Assembly (NCBI RefSeq): GCF_947242115.1
Contig: NC_074717.1
Span: 38,144,201-38,208,200 of the forward strand
Origin: Biomphalaria glabrata
Taxonomy: Eukaryota > Mollusca > Gastropoda > Planorbidae
Direction: 5' to 3'
Length of the DNA: 64,000 nt
This document shows, piece by piece, positions 35,701 through 45,600 of this stretch. Positions within the stretch are counted from its first letter, which is position 1; the number at the start of each line of letters is the position of its first letter. Position numbers and translations under genes: made by a program. The notes beneath the pieces are model-generated. The model was not told where the DNA came from. It searched no databases and saw only the letters and a list, made by a program, of their open reading frames with translations.

Positions 35701-38007
35701 AACTAACACAATCTCTCAACTAAACTAGGTCACTACAAAAGTATTTCCCAGCAGCATGAACAATAGCTGATGTACTTGGTGTAACTGTTTGGAAGCATTG
35801 CAGCATACATTTCTTTAGTGATACATTTTTTTTTGTTTCTCTATCAGCTTCAAAACAAAAGATGAGACTTAGATATGTTTTGATTCCAGAAGACCAACAA
35901 CAAATACTGGATGCACTACCTGGTGAGTCCTTAATGTTGCAGAGTACTATTACGAATGACTCAAAGTTAATCCCCATGCCATCCTTTTAAAAACATCCTT
36001 GACCTTGTGTTCAAGAAGAAGAAAATGCCTCCATGTTTGTGACAGGCTCTAACTTAATTAAGCTTGAATTAAACCACAAATCTAAATCTAATTAATGAGC
36101 AAAAATATTTAAACTTGATGTGCAACAGTAAATATACACACATGTTTTTATATTGAGCATCTGTTTTGCTGAGCAACATATTTTGACCTCTACTTAAAAC
36201 ATATGATTAATTCAATATCTTTATGTTTTTTTTTATCTCTACTTAAAACATATGATTAATTCAATATCTTTTTATTTTTTTTATCTCTACTTAAAAATAT
36301 GATTAATTCAATATCTTTATGTTTTGAGATTTTTTTTTGGTCTGATTTCTTCTTTCCCTTGATAAAACCAGTGATGCCCTTAATATTTTCTTTTTTTTTT
36401 TTTTTTTTTTTTGAGACTTCAGCTGGGCTCCACAGTTTGCTGAAAATATATCAGGGATGTTTAGTCAGATAGATTATCATTGGGAGATGTAGACAAATTT
36501 ATTATTGGGAGATGTTGACAGATTATCATTGGGAGATGTTGACAGATTATCATTGGGAGATGTTGACAGATTATCATTGGGAGATGTTGACAGATTATTA
36601 TTGGGAGATGTTGACAGATTATTATTGGGAATTGTTGACAGATTATCATTGGGAGATGTTGATAGATTATCATTGGGAGATGTTGACGAGGTATTATTCT
36701 GGAGATGAGTGTTACATTAGCCACTGAATGCTGCTTGTCAAATGAAGCTGCTACATTTTTGCTTTTAAAATCGGTGAAAGGGGGGGCATCACTTTTTAAA
36801 TCCATTCTGCTTATCATTTCTTGGATCTGATAAGTTTAGTTTACTTGGTTGGAAAAATTGAAATATAAATAAGTGAAATTGAGAAATCTTTTGGCTGTAC
36901 CTTATAATGCTTGGCAGATCTGTAATTTCAAAGTTTTGTGTTGTAGTCTGGGAGTTGACAATGTTTCTTAATGTGCCTTAGTGGTAAGGGTAGCTGATAT
37001 TTATTTGGAAAAATACAATTAGTTATTGCCACATAGAGGTTGAGCACTGAGCTAGCATTTTATACAATCTACATCATTCCTTGTCATTTGAAACATGGGA
37101 ATGGTGTGGCTGTTTGATAATGTTTACTTTTGTTATACCCACAGAATGGAAATCTAGCTATGAGCCTAGTCTCATCTCATCACAGGCTTCACTTCAAGAG
37201 AGCAGCCAACCCAGCTCTTTTACAAACATCAAAGACAAACAAGCAGCAGAGCCAATGGCACCTGGATTTCAGAGCATGAAAACCAATCAAAATCAAGCTG
37301 TGAAGAATGATTCACATACATCTAAGGAAAATAGCTCTGGAAGTTTATTTTCAGATCTTGATTGTGAAGCACACACTAGCTCTGCCAAAATGATTATTTC
37401 ACCTAAAACTTCTAGCTTACCTGGCAAAAGAAAATTGAAGAAAAAAGCTAAAATTGGCAAATCTTCGTCAAACTTGCTGAGAAATGATTGTGAAAGTTCT
37501 GTTTCTGTTAAGAAAAGTCGTACAATGTCACATATATCACGTACGACAGGTCATGAAAGTTCATTAGATAGTACGATAAAACATAATATCTCAAAGTGTG
37601 TGAAAAATGAATACAGAATTTCAAATTCTGTGACAGATCATAGAAGTCTGGATACTGATACAACTAATCTTAATTATTGGGACTGTAGTCAGAAGAATAA
37701 AATGAGAACAAGATCTATGATAAAGAAACACACCTCTGTCACAGGAGCTTTTTCAGGTCTTCCATTAAATGTTACAGATCAATGTGACATGCAAATCACC
37801 AATGTTAAAAGGGAGAAAGTTCCAAAGAAAACATCTGCTGACAATAAGAAGTTTTCATCTTCTAAAAGGCAGACGTCAAACCAGGAATGCCCTTCTCAGG
37901 ACATGACTATTATGCAGCATGATCCAACTGAGAAAAACAGAGAGAGTTTGAAGACTATCCTTAATTTTATTTCTTCTGGAACTAAGACAGGGTTTACCAA
38001 ACTGTAA
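17748..38007 (+). CDS. Shelterin TPP1/ACD-like OB-fold protein, eight coding exons
   Basis: Exons: 17748-17855, 21080-21150, 21322-21403, 31282-31379, 32025-32063, 32969-33312, 35848-35922, 37145-38007. All junctions are GT-AG, phases agree, and the frame closes at 559 aa (TAA). Residues about 25-120 look like an OB fold: a beta pair around ELYLTDGYYLIPLY, an acidic turn DQDD, an IDLNIQLYTFQLL strand, then DEYKLTIQVIKWSS and a closing helix NNLEIVKQSLRDK. This order matches human TPP1 (VSDG strand, acidic TEL-patch turn, FYLQVDRFSLL strand, helix). The rest is Ser-rich and disordered, with Gln runs near 150, a short helix PEDQQQILDALP near 262, and a basic NLS-like stretch at about 366-378. 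TPP1 bridges POT1 and TIN2 and recruits telomerase. The exon structure is well supported; the family assignment is inference from strand order and a few residues. It could be another OB protein. Confidence 0.6.
18040..19573. mobile_element. hAT-like non-autonomous DNA transposon in intron 1 of the ACD-like gene
   Basis: The left end caggggtgggcaac (from 18051) and the right end gcccacccctg (to 19573) form an 11-bp inverted repeat typical of hAT elements, with subterminal gcgggccgca motifs near both ends. The 8-bp flanks gtctacct (18032-18039) and atctacct (19574-19581) match at seven of eight positions, as a hAT target duplication should. Eleven extra bases (18040-18050) sit between the left flank and the left terminus. 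The interior is AT-rich, has no transposase, and carries an inserted LINE tail at about 18400-18640. Confidence 0.72.
18400..18640 (+). mobile_element. I-clade (nimbus-like) LINE 3' end nested in the hAT-like element
   Basis: The 64-aa frame at 18405-18599 ends DLETTTQFISDIGLLI, the usual C-terminus of I-clade LINE ORF2, after a CPCGASPENALMVH stretch that is the remnant of the C-terminal cysteine-rich motif. It is followed by a short (GAA)n tail (gaatgaagaagaagaa). The nimbus element of Biomphalaria belongs to this clade. The copy is truncated at its 5' end and dead. Confidence 0.72.
20261..20626 (+). CDS. Open frame of five acidic 18-aa tandem repeats (possible alternative exon)
   Basis: A 121-aa frame holds five copies of a 54-bp unit; the repeat reads RPNKNNGALDLSDDDDLI, with one copy extended to ALVDLSDDDD. 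The units keep the frame, and differences between copies are mostly conservative (K/T/N, A/T), which fits coding but proves nothing because 54 is a multiple of three. The VDLSDDDD-type core resembles a SUMO-interacting motif (hydrophobic-DLS/T followed by acids). The frame lies in intron 1 of the ACD-like gene. A weak donor after the TGG codon at 20620-20622 (gtgtaa) would join in phase to the next exon at 21080. No good phase-0 acceptor links it to exon 1, so it would need its own start. Confidence 0.35.
   Translation: MNELCHISTYMSAKEIRPHKNNGTLGLSDDDDLIIPNKNNGALVDLSDDDDLIRPNKNNGALDLSDDDDLIRPHTNNGTLDLSDDDDLIRPHNNNGALDLSDNDDLEHSKKDITFDSSIWV
20287..20575 (+). repeat. 54-bp minisatellite, about five copies
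   Basis: The unit contains aaaaataatggggcattaga followed by cctttctgatgatgatgatt. One copy has three extra bases and the last copy is more diverged. It underlies the acidic repeat frame. Confidence 0.9.
21404..22130. other. Start of intron 3 of the ACD-like gene, no recognised element
   Basis: This moderately AT-rich stretch contains phrases such as gaatatgaaattgacatccatgactggg that hint at an old, decayed repeat. I cannot assign a family or a gene. Confidence 0.4.
22131..22515 (-). mobile_element. LINE 3' end, minus strand (part outside the gypsy insertion, left side)
   Basis: Minus-strand frame (from 22515 leftward) reads SHLTRVTPLVKSLNLES, then a helix-rich section and NLYKCSFFPSAIRAWNGLPE, ending DLAEFMSLVNMHD. 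The 3' tail is the taagataagataag repeat at 22131-22149. This is the C-terminus of the same LINE family seen near 7165-7905. The rest of the copy resumes at 30708 after the 8.2-kb LTR element, where the reading continues backwards as QNRAVRFITNEY. Confidence 0.8.
22516..22886 (-). repeat. 3' LTR of the gypsy element
   Basis: 371-bp terminal repeat, read TGTTAGACACC at one end and GCAACATCACA at the other on the minus strand. It matches the 30337-30707 copy with no difference that I can see. Confidence 0.95.
22887..22903 (-). other. Polypurine tract next to the 3' LTR
   Basis: The minus strand reads aagggggggaggaatc directly before the 3' LTR, the expected plus-strand primer site of an LTR retrotransposon. 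Confidence 0.75.
23464..28026 (-). CDS. Gag-Pol polyprotein of the gypsy element (1520 codons)
   Basis: Domains in order: a charged Glu/Arg-rich coiled coil (about 35-105); a capsid-like region (130-300); an Arg-rich stretch with a CCHC zinc knuckle CFKCQGKGHIAANC (342-355); an aspartic protease with DSG near 431; an acidic linker; integrase with an HHCC zinc finger (about 667-707) and a DDE core (D737, D797, E833); then reverse transcriptase with LDLTKGYWQIPL and YLDDI near 1270; then RNase H starting at TTDASG. Integrase lies before reverse transcriptase. Gag and Pol share one frame, so no frameshift site is implied. The element carries this frame as a fossil or recently mobile copy; it looks whole. 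Confidence 0.93.
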   Translation of the reverse strand: MATSSYVDLKEVKETAMQDGKAMELKGKDLAAYVQQVVREEMERQDKIRREKEEIERQEEHQRQEIERQERIRKEEYEKQKEDQERQREHEAKMEKMRLDAAQARAQTEQRNNTNNSNNYTTQRDNPNSQTWLKRKIQSFDEQKDDIGDFLKRYEAKMSTFNMPEEEWSEILIDFVHGQALTICQNHDHHIDDSYQVLKRELLNAYGHNATTFRKKYFDNIPSLGIEPQTTINMEKDFFNKWVKLEKVNNSYEGLKNFILVDNFVNKCDPQLQSFIRERNPKTIDEITEIMRVYKNAYPNKPFSDRDKSKVDLIGYTKENVDRSRNRNRSNSGNRKYSEITCFKCQGKGHIAANCRRGNSRSGSRNRYNEQNNSRYRSRDRNDRENYRNRSYSREYKNKGTDRVYFMEGNRNNFAVYPGFVDRIPVELIRDSGCNTLAVKTKFVKPHWYKGFTKKVELADGTVREFKAIRVYIETPFFTGYCDGIAIPEMRYDMLVGNIKGVKECSRKELEDWQNKYKNIRQNHENIETQNITSMIITRSMDKQSKKQENTINVISNDKEKETSNVIQIENTDVKEREIENETQNSLETQISQSEKETTPTFALEQMNDNIIGKIYSRILDKNNNNPMEKFCIENKILFRQTSKDNKKIKQLVLPQKYWKDVLIMTHDNNLAAHRGVKKCYRNLSKQVFWPKMKATINKYINSCDICQKRSNKSLVNKAPIQEMDEPTAPFQKVSIDLIGPLIQTENNNKYILTVIDMFSRYPEAIPLSNTSAENIINAITQKVITRHGIPKIILSDQGSQFKSEQFKKWTKQYNIQHIYSSVYHPESNGLCERYGGSLKRSLTKIIQNNQNKWDHYINYVLFAHRNNIHEATQFSPYEIIHGRKPRDELDVFKENLIGNENKLNNDSETTITTELKEIWTQAYNNNKKYKQSAHENINKKRQLITLEVGNNVLILINDLKNKIGKQWKGPFKVIKQISDVNYQIEINGKIKTYHINNLKLYHDREDELIQNIQEEIENKFSEREECLMIITNENHNENDIKEIPVIETKENQTWQKINLNNLTKEKSKDITKIIQEYKEIFSSIPGKTNIIKHDIKVTDSKPIKLKPYRIPLHLQDKVKKEIDNLLESGIIEPSTSPYASPIVIAKKKNGDIRLCIDYRKLNNITEFDPYPMPNIEDILHKLNGAKFFTKLDLTKGYWQIPLTENAKPYTAFVTPYGIFQWNYMSFGLVNAPATFNRMMNMIIGNKENVICYLDDICIFNNSWEEHLVDVKEVFKIIKESGLTIQAEKVEIGLEEIIFLGHKVNNNMISPIEDNIKKVLNIEIPTTKRQIKSILGIVNYYRKFIKNLAEIVNPLNDLLKKGKPQKVVCNEECVKAIDRIKDVFSHELILRLPDKDKIFYVTTDASGNAIGGCLMQNYDNLHPILYVSRKLSEAEKKYSVIEREALAVIWVITKLESYLIGRKFILLTDHKPIQYIQQKSMKNSRVYRWFLALQEYKFEVKAISGSVNIVADLLSRMTLK
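29330..29515 (-). repeat. Tandem repeat in the gypsy leader
   Basis: Roughly four copies of a unit of about 40-45 bp containing gacgaataacg, tttcttgacgatgacttg and atctgggct. The copies are well conserved. Confidence 0.8.
30321..30336 (-). other. Primer-binding site of the gypsy element
   Basis: The minus strand reads TGGCGACCCCGAACC one base inside the 5' LTR. It begins with TGG, complementary to a tRNA CCA end. The primer tRNA is not identified (an arginine tRNA is possible). Confidence 0.6.
30337..30707 (-). repeat. 5' LTR of the gypsy element
   Basis: 371-bp terminal repeat matching 22516-22886. It is preceded on its outer side by the ATAT target duplication at 30708-30711. Confidence 0.95.
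30708..30850 (-). mobile_element. LINE fragment, continuation of the interrupted copy
   Basis: The minus-strand translation includes QTQNRAVRFITNEY, the segment that directly precedes SHLTRVTPLVKS on the other side of the LTR element. The two parts are therefore one LINE copy split by the insertion. Upstream of this it decays into unrecognisable sequence and then meets a tandem array. Confidence 0.75.
30853..31264 (+). repeat. 28-bp tandem array, about 14-15 copies
   Basis: The unit reads ttgcctagatttacacaata followed by ctagatgc. Copies are nearly identical; one has acataa for acacaa and the last has tgtctag. The array ends about 17 bases before the splice acceptor of the exon at 31282, so the final copy forms most of the 3' splice-site region. 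Confidence 0.95.
31684..31965 (+). repeat. 55-bp tandem array, about five copies
   Basis: The unit contains acttgacaccttcagtttgg, cagtcttagctgtatagcac and tcaacctcctgagta. The copies differ by small deletions. It lies in intron 4 of the ACD-like gene. Confidence 0.9.
33598..35622 (+). repeat. 43-bp minisatellite, about 47 copies
   Basis: The unit reads tgtagccatcttgttctcca, then tgtatgttctccatgtacat, then gcc. Variants replace tat with cat, or gcc with gtc. Inside each unit gttctccatgta occurs twice, so the unit itself came from a shorter duplication. The array fills most of the intron between 33312 and 35848. Because 43 is not a multiple of three and the minus strand of the unit has no stop, all three minus frames stay open for hundreds of codons. 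Confidence 0.97.
36184..36328 (+). repeat. Three copies of a roughly 50-bp unit
   Basis: Each copy contains cttaaaacatatgattaatt followed by caatatcttt and a T-run. The third copy has lost a few bases. It lies in the last intron of the ACD-like gene. Confidence 0.85.
36470..36695 (+). repeat. 24-bp tandem array, about nine copies
   Basis: The unit is agattatcattgggagatg then ttgac. It is open in two plus frames and one minus frame (8-aa repeats), as expected by chance for a stop-free 24-bp unit. It lies in the last intron of the ACD-like gene, about 450 bp before the final exon. Confidence 0.95.
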
Positions 38008-39993
38008 AAGTGTTGCTGATCTTAGCATGACAAACTTGTGACAATGATTGTAATCCTTGACCGATGTTATAAAAGTGGCTGGACATGATATGTTTATTAT
38101 TGTGTGACAGTATCTGAAACGTTTGGTTGATTCAGGAAATATATTAGATACCATATTGATAGAAGTCCTTTCTTAACCTAGTGTTCTTGACCTTTTTACA
38201 AAGCTTATGTTAACTCACTCTGGTACAAATTTAGTTCATGCTTTTTCTTCACTTCCCATTCATGGGTCAAGTTAAAATTTTTGCACAAATTATTCATACA
38301 TGAATGAGTTTGATTAGTGGTAATTAATTAATTTTGTGTCTTATTAAAAAGGGCATTAAACCATCCAGTATTGAGAGATATAGCTATGATGTTGTGGTTT
38401 TTTCCCTTAGATATAAGTATTTTTTTTATATTTTGCTTGTTCTTCTTTTTCCCTAAGTAGATATTACAGACACACTGAAACCAATTGCCTTGTCTATCTT
38501 GTATGTCTTCAAGATAATGAATAACAGCAAATGATTTCACATTCACAACATTCCTCTGGATTTAAACTGTCACCTAATGGTAGGAACAATTAGAAAATTT
38601 GCGAGTTAAGGCTGAACAATATTAGTGTTACAAATAAAATAAAAATACCTAAATGACATTTATTGGCAGATACAAATTTACATAAAATAAAATGTCCATT
38701 TAAAGTCTAGCTTGCCAAGTGCTAACAAATAAAATGTGAGAGTCCAGTAAGCTGATGCTCCTGTGCTCTTGAAAATTGGTTTAGATTTTCTAATTTTTAA
38801 GATTGTATCTTTGTGTAGATTCATCTGCTAGTGTTTTTAATGGTCTAACTACATCTTCTGTGGTTCCAATGGTTTCTTCAGTCATAATAGAATCTGTCTG
38901 ATCTTTTGGGGCTTAAGCTCAGAGTGGGTCTGCCACAATATCAAGCTGTCCTACTCTGATTCACTCTGCCACGCTGTAGTCCTCCAATAGCTTGTTGATA
39001 GATAAGGACATGTGAATGGGAATCTAGAATGGTTGAATCAGTTCTCCTTTGAGCTACTAAAAAAAAGGTGCTTCAGCTTGGGTACATTGATTAATCAGGA
39101 GAAAAGCAGATTCTTTAGTTCTTGTAACACTCACTGCGGTCTATACCTACACAGTACATTAATTTTTTTTAAAGCAATCTCCATCCAACTGCCCCCAAGC
39201 AATATACACACGCACAAATCTACTTTTCTGAACTATTTTTCACAATGACTAACCTTTTTTTGTGTCACCCTATTTAGTGTAATTAGCTCCCTTAGTAAAA
39301 CACTCTATAAACTCAAGGTTGTGTCCTTTGAGCATTCATCAATAGACTATCTACATCTGTACTATATTGCAATTTGTAATCAATGTGCTTGTCATTGTTT
39401 ACGAGTGATATTGCACAAGGAAATACTTGTGTTATTTGTGTGTGTGTGTAAATCTAAGAGTATTAAGTAACCATATAATATTTGTTTCACAAATGGAAAG
39501 AAAATTGTAAATATGTCTATTTCAATGCATTAATAAATTGTTGATACCAGGGCATCTAAATAACACATAATCACAATTTGTTTTGTTCATATTATATTTT
39601 TTTTTTATTGTATATCAAAATGTACTGATGGAGATGGATATGTGAAAACAAAACACAAAAACAAGCAGGAGAAGAAAGAATTGATTCTTGTACTGTTACT
39701 TAGACTCTGTGAGAAATAAAAGACCTGATTATGCATAGACCCATCTTCTTTCTGAAATAATTGTATATATACATAGTTGTGTTTATGAGAAAATACATTT
39801 TTTCCCAGGATGTGACAGACTGACAATGACCATATTAATGCATTTTTTTGTTTCATTTCTATTTTTCTGTAATAATTTGACCAACTTTGCTACATGACCT
39901 CTTGTTGTTTGAGGGATTGATTTGAAGTGTATATATTGTTATATTGACCAGAATAATTTGTCTTTATGCATTTAATATAGAGTATGTTATGCT

Positions 39994-41455
39994 ATTCGGA
40001 CACCTATAGGCAAAAATTTCAAAGTTTGACTTTGACAGCGCATTTTTTGACAATGGTTCGATATAGAAAAGAAAATGAAGTATCAAAATCTTCTTTAGTT
40101 TAAGGAGAATAAGGATGACTTCTTATATTTGTACCCCTAATCTATATTTGTTATTATATTTAAGGTCAAAGAGGCCATGTGTTTTCATTTACTTCAGACA
40201 AATTTGACCCACATTATTTGATTCCAGACACCATAATTTATTTCAGTCTATATTTAGGCATCAACAAACTCAGATTTTAATTCTATATTAACGTTAACTA
40301 AATTTTAAGATCCCCAGGCATAGCCTCTCATATGAAATCATTAAGATGTTTTCAAATTATGCATAAACACGAGTACAAAAAATAAAAATATGATGTTGTG
40401 GCTCTTCCGCAGTGTCAATAAAATCAATGAAATAAACAGGAGGTAACCTTTAAACTAATTCAGGAACTCTGGCGAAATGCCAAAACAATCAATATAGGTA
40501 GTCGACACTATTGAAACTATAAACACTTTTAATACTCAAGAAGGGATCTGATTAATGTCCTCCGTTACTAGCCGTCTGTATACTGAAAAGCGTCTTGTTA
40601 ATAGTGTCGAATAGAGCATTCTACTTTTTAAATATCTATCTCGTCATTCGTCACTAAGTAAAACTTTCCCCTTATTCCCGAAACAAATACCTAATGTCAT
40701 AACAATGAACACACTTATTCTACCAAAATTAGGTCACTGGGATAGTGACTTTTACACAGACTTTTAGACTAGTTTTATGTTTGCTTGATTAGATGTGTGT
40801 TGAATGTTTGTGTTTTTTGTTAATTCATTTAATAAATTTCTAATACAGATGATCTTTTGTAGTATAGTACAGTATACAGTATAGTACCATTCTTGCCTAA
40901 ATAGCTGAATCCTCTATATTATCTCTATATAAATCTAGATCTATCTAGTAGATCTAGATCTAGGCATTTAACTTCATTCAATGTACCAAGCTCACTCCAA
41001 ACATTTGCCTATTTATTCTCTATAAAAAAACAACAAACAAACAATTATAATATAAGATCATTAACATTGATGTCCAAAACTGGCTGTTTGAAATAAATTT
41101 TGGTAAGAAAATTGTAATTTAATTCAAACACCCTATTAATTTTTGTGTGTATGGAATCAAACAACTTGGCTTATGAATCAATAAATCAGCTCCAAAAACA
41201 GAATAAATATTGCTGGGCTCATTAGCATAGACTTAACCAACCAAAAAATATAGTCTTAACCCTAGGAAGAGGTAAAGTCATCCTGGTAACATAGGAAATT
41301 CTTTTTTCTTACATAAAAAGACAACTAAATGGAAGGAAATTGGGTCAGAATCATTGGAAAATGGACAAGCACTTTATACAGCATGCTAGTTTCATATTAA
41401 ATATTAAAAAAAAAAAGATTTATGACCACAAAAACAGTGAGTGTCCGAATTCATG
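39994..41455. mobile_element. Candidate DNA transposon remnant with ATTCGGACAC ends
   Basis: attcggacac at 39994-40003 reappears inverted (gtgtccgaat) at about 41441-41450, about 1.45 kb apart. The interior has no transposase I recognise, and a clear target duplication is lacking. The pair is ten bases long, so this is only a candidate. Confidence 0.3.
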
Positions 41456-41587
41456 TAATGTCCGGATTAAATAAACTACTCTAGTACCTTATTTGCTGCT
41501 TCACTGGCTTGTAGATTTTAGTAAACCTAACTCCAATACTTTGTTTTTAACCAATGGAATAGTGGAGAGAAGCAGCCTCAGCCACAG

Positions 41588-41765
41588 TGGAGCTCCCTAC
41601 CCATACGACTGGCTGCCTGGTTATGCAGTCTATGCTGGGCTGTCTTGGGTTTATACCCTGTCTGCTGCCATTTCCATTGTCCTTCAGGAGGTTTGGACTA
41701 GGAAGTAAATTATCTTTAACTCTGAAGGAACATCCAAAACATGTCAAACAAACAAACATCAACTT
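41588..41765 (+). mobile_element. SINE-like repeat, copy 1
   Basis: Shares with the copies at 45262 and 48382 a start like ggctgtctgg, a B-box-like gggttt..acccctg region, a caggaggtttggactaggaa block and an ending rich in ctgaaggaacatccaaaaca. It looks tRNA-derived, but the A box is poor. Confidence 0.55.
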
Positions 41766-42692
41766 CTTGGCTTGTCAGTTGTAATCCATAAATAGGTATT
41801 AAATACCTTTGCTTTGCCTACTGCAACAGAGCAGCCTTTCCAAAATTTAGCCTTGCATTCAAACTCACAACTTAGGCCTGCCATTTTGAATCCTTAAGAA
41901 TAAAATGTTTTTTTTTATCAAGTGGAACAGCTTGAAAAGAACATTCTCTCCATATTAATTCTTTCCCACCACGCACACTCTGGGATGAAATTGCTTTTAG
42001 ATTGCAGCAAAGTGGGAGAATTAGTGATAGGAGTTTTAGTTTTTGTTGAATATAGATATACTGCTAAATTAATTTTGTTTTTTTTACTTAACATAAGACT
42101 TACAAAATATGAATATACATTAAAAAAACATAATATTTACAGTTAAATGCAACAAACAAACAAAAAATAATTTGAAACTAAAAAAAATTCAATTTATTAA
42201 GATACAATAATTTTATTGTTTCAAACAAATAAAAATTCAGTCTGACTACATTTGTCCACCCAGCATTTTTACTAGAACAATAAAGATATAGAAGTAAATA
42301 CAAGCAAATATAAAACACATGCACATACACCACCAGTGATTGATGAATTGGGATTCTATGTACTTTGTGATGACTAATGATCTTATTGTTACCAGTATGT
42401 AATTTTTTTTAAAACATCATTGCAATAGTTATACCTACAGTTTGTCTTTATTTCAACATCCCACCCCAATAAATAATTTATGCTTGTCCAGGGTCATAAT
42501 GTGTTTGTGTCTAAGGGATATCCAAACTAAATACTTATTTGTTTTTGTTCTTTTAGCAAACAACTTTTGGGGGGTTTCAGTTATCAGCAAAGAGACAAAA
42601 AAAAAACAACTTTGTCAATTGATTCAAATAAATGTTTAGTCATTTAATATGGCTTCACAGTTGAAAAGTTTAACAAATTGATTCTAGTTTTT

Positions 42693-45600
42693 TTATTTTT
42701 TGGACCACTTTCCATAACCTGGCCTGATGCCACGTGCATTGATGACCTCCAGCACCTGAGAATGCTTGAATTCATTCCATTGTCTCTTGAGTTCCTGCTG
42801 GAGATATTCTGTTTGAATCTCTTCCTAATAAAAATGTACAGAATAGACTTCAGCTACAGTTTAAACATTTTTATGTATTTAATTATGAAGATGGTGAATC
42901 CGGATCACTTCATCTCCTAGTCATCCTGCCATTTCATCCTCAGTGGTTACCCAATTAAATACATTTTTATAAGTCATTGTGTATCACCTATGTAAGTTTT
43001 GTTTAAACCCCATTTAAGTGGTATATATAGGACCATCATCAGTATATGTGTAAATATTTCTATCCATATTTCTACATCTGTAATGCATGTATATTGTTTA
43101 TTGCTATTTCTATATACTTGTTCATAAATTTTTAAATTTAAATTTCTTGGATAAAATGATCAGAGGACCAGGGGATGAAGTGAGCAGACACATATGATGG
43201 CCCACAGAATCATAATGCATGCTAATTACCTTTAGCTATTTTGTGTACTTTAAGATAGTAAAAGCAATTTAAAAAAAAACATAAAAGGATGCTGAATTAA
43301 TATTTCTTTCTAATTATTTTCAACTGACTTAAACTCTTGCTTACATTGCTTTGCTGAAGTGGGCCATGATAAAGTTGCCATTAAAAGTTAAAATAAAAAA
43401 TATTTATGTTTTCATTTACTTTGTCTATTTATGTGTTGATCAAGAAATGGAATGTTTGGAATACCAAAATCTGTCAATAAGAAATATAACTTGTCTTTTT
43501 TTTTTTTCTAAAAATTATTCACTTGTGAGAGTTTCAATTTTGAATCAAGGTCAAATATTTAATGTTTGCTAGATGGTCACTCTTGTGAAAAAAAAAGACG
43601 GTATGCATGCATAGTTTAACCTATTAGAAAAACATAATCAATTTTTTAAAATGTTTTGTCAATTAGTAAATTGGTAATGCATGGTCACTGTGTACTAAAA
43701 GAGTTCTGCCAATTAGTAAATTACAAAAAAAAATAGTCGATGTATTGAAAACGTTTTTGTCATAAGTTAAAATACAAAACATTCAAGGCTTAAACATAAA
43801 CTCGTAAAAGTAAAACCCAAAAACTTTTGAGATGTTGGTCCTTAGTTCATTAAATGCATTAAACATAATCTTATCATTTAAAAGATTTAAATGAATTAAA
43901 AGGTATGGGTGAAAACAAAAACACCTTAAAGGTCTACTACCTGAGACAGGTGTCCAAATGTCCTTGTGTTAGATTGCCGTAATAATTGTTTGGTTACATC
44001 ATCTAGACCTATTAGTAGGTGAAGAAAAATTAATGATTTCTATTCAGGCTAAGTTTCAGCTTTATTTAATTTTCTAAGTTACAAAATAAAAATGTAATGT
44101 GTTGCTACAGGGGATTACATCTAATGTTAATAACTTTAAACCAAAATAAGATGCAGAATGCCTTACTGATTAATTTCTCTGGCTGTATGATGCCTAGTCT
44201 GACTTTTGTTGTTGTTATTATTGAGCATGTCAGTGGTTCATCTAACAATAAACTGATTTCAGCAAAAGAAGAGTACTGGCTTAGTTTCCCAACAACTACT
44301 TGTTGTGTACGTTGTTCCTGTACATGTAACAATAACATCATTTGGGTCCATGTATTAATAGCAAGAAACTTTTACAGCAAACTTTATTACTATAGTGTAT
44401 ATTAATAGAAAATTTCAAATTGATGTAATAATGATTCACATTGATAGTCTTATTTTTTAAAATTTAGAATGAATAATTTCTTCATGATCTTATTAACCCT
44501 ATAAAACAAGAAAGATCTTTGGGCATCACAAGTTTTCTGCTTTTCTGTTGTTTTGTACAGTTCTTTTTCGATGTTTTGATAATCATTATCTGTTTTCTTT
44601 CAGTTATGGTGAATCTTTGGGACACCACATATTCTTAAGCTGTTTTTTTTATAGTTCTATTCAATGTTTGGAACATTATTAGTTATCTGGTTATGATCAA
44701 CCTTTTAGACATCACTTCTTTTTCCAAAAGTTGTTTTCTAATAGTTCTGTTTGTTTCATCATTGAGACATCACTAGTTATCTGCAAATGTCTTCCAAAAG
44801 TTGTTTTCTAATAGTTCTGTTTGTTTCATCATTGAGACATCACTAGTTATCTGCAAATGTTGTCCTCCCTAAAGTTTTTTTTGCTTACATTCTTTTTTTT
44901 TTTTTCTGGTACTGCATCTTGCTGGAAATTTTGTTTATTTTTGACACTAGGCTGGTAGTCCTCATAAGGCCAAATGATTGCAATGTTAATAAATCAAGTA
45001 GCCTACTGTCCTACATTATACAATTAGCTAAAATACCTTTTTCCCATTTTTTAAAGTATGAAAGACCTCCACTTGTCGAAGTACATGACATTCTCCAGAC
45101 TGGATGAACCCAATAAATGGTGACTTGTAACCTTCACTAGCTAGAACTGGAAATAAAATTTAGAAAATTGAAAGCAGATTGTATTGAAGATAACTTGTGA
45201 CCTTCAACTTGTTCAAATTACACATATTACAATTGTGTTTGTGCATAGCATTGGAAAGAAAAAATTGGGATGGCTGTCTGGGCATGGAATATATGTCTGG
45301 GCATGGAGTATGTGCTCTGGATTGTCATCACTTTGGTCCAGAGTTCAAGCCCTGTCCACTTTCATCCCCTCCCTTCCAGCAGGAGGTTTAGACTAGGACG
45401 TTATTTCTGAAGGAATGTCAGAAACTTGCCCAACAAAACAAAATGAAACAAAAATGATATTTTGTGAAAGAAAACAATAAATTCATAATGAATTTCTGAC
45501 CAATTATAAATGTTCAGTTGCGATTGTTTTTGGAGCAGTCGTGTTAAGTGAATATGGCATTATAACAGTGATAACATACATGAGTTACTTCCTTTAAATT

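Larger units (their letters stand above)
38008..42692. other. Convergent intergenic interval (3' UTRs of the ACD-like and CNBD1 genes)
   Basis: This interval holds the 3' ends of two converging genes. Candidate poly(A) signals are AATAAA near 38633 (plus) and TTTATT near 42190-42215 and 42449 (minus genes). It also holds a TIR-like pair at about 40000 and 41450, an AGATCT-rich patch at 40925-40970, and one SINE copy. I recognise no further gene. Confidence 0.5.

Noticed and set aside
36461-36817. Frames on both strands over the 24-bp array
   Set aside because: The unit is a multiple of three without stops, so frames appear by chance; the array lies within an intron.
42678-42920. 80-codon plus-strand frame
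   Set aside because: It is the shadow of the last CNBD1 exon, which reads in phase on the minus strand.
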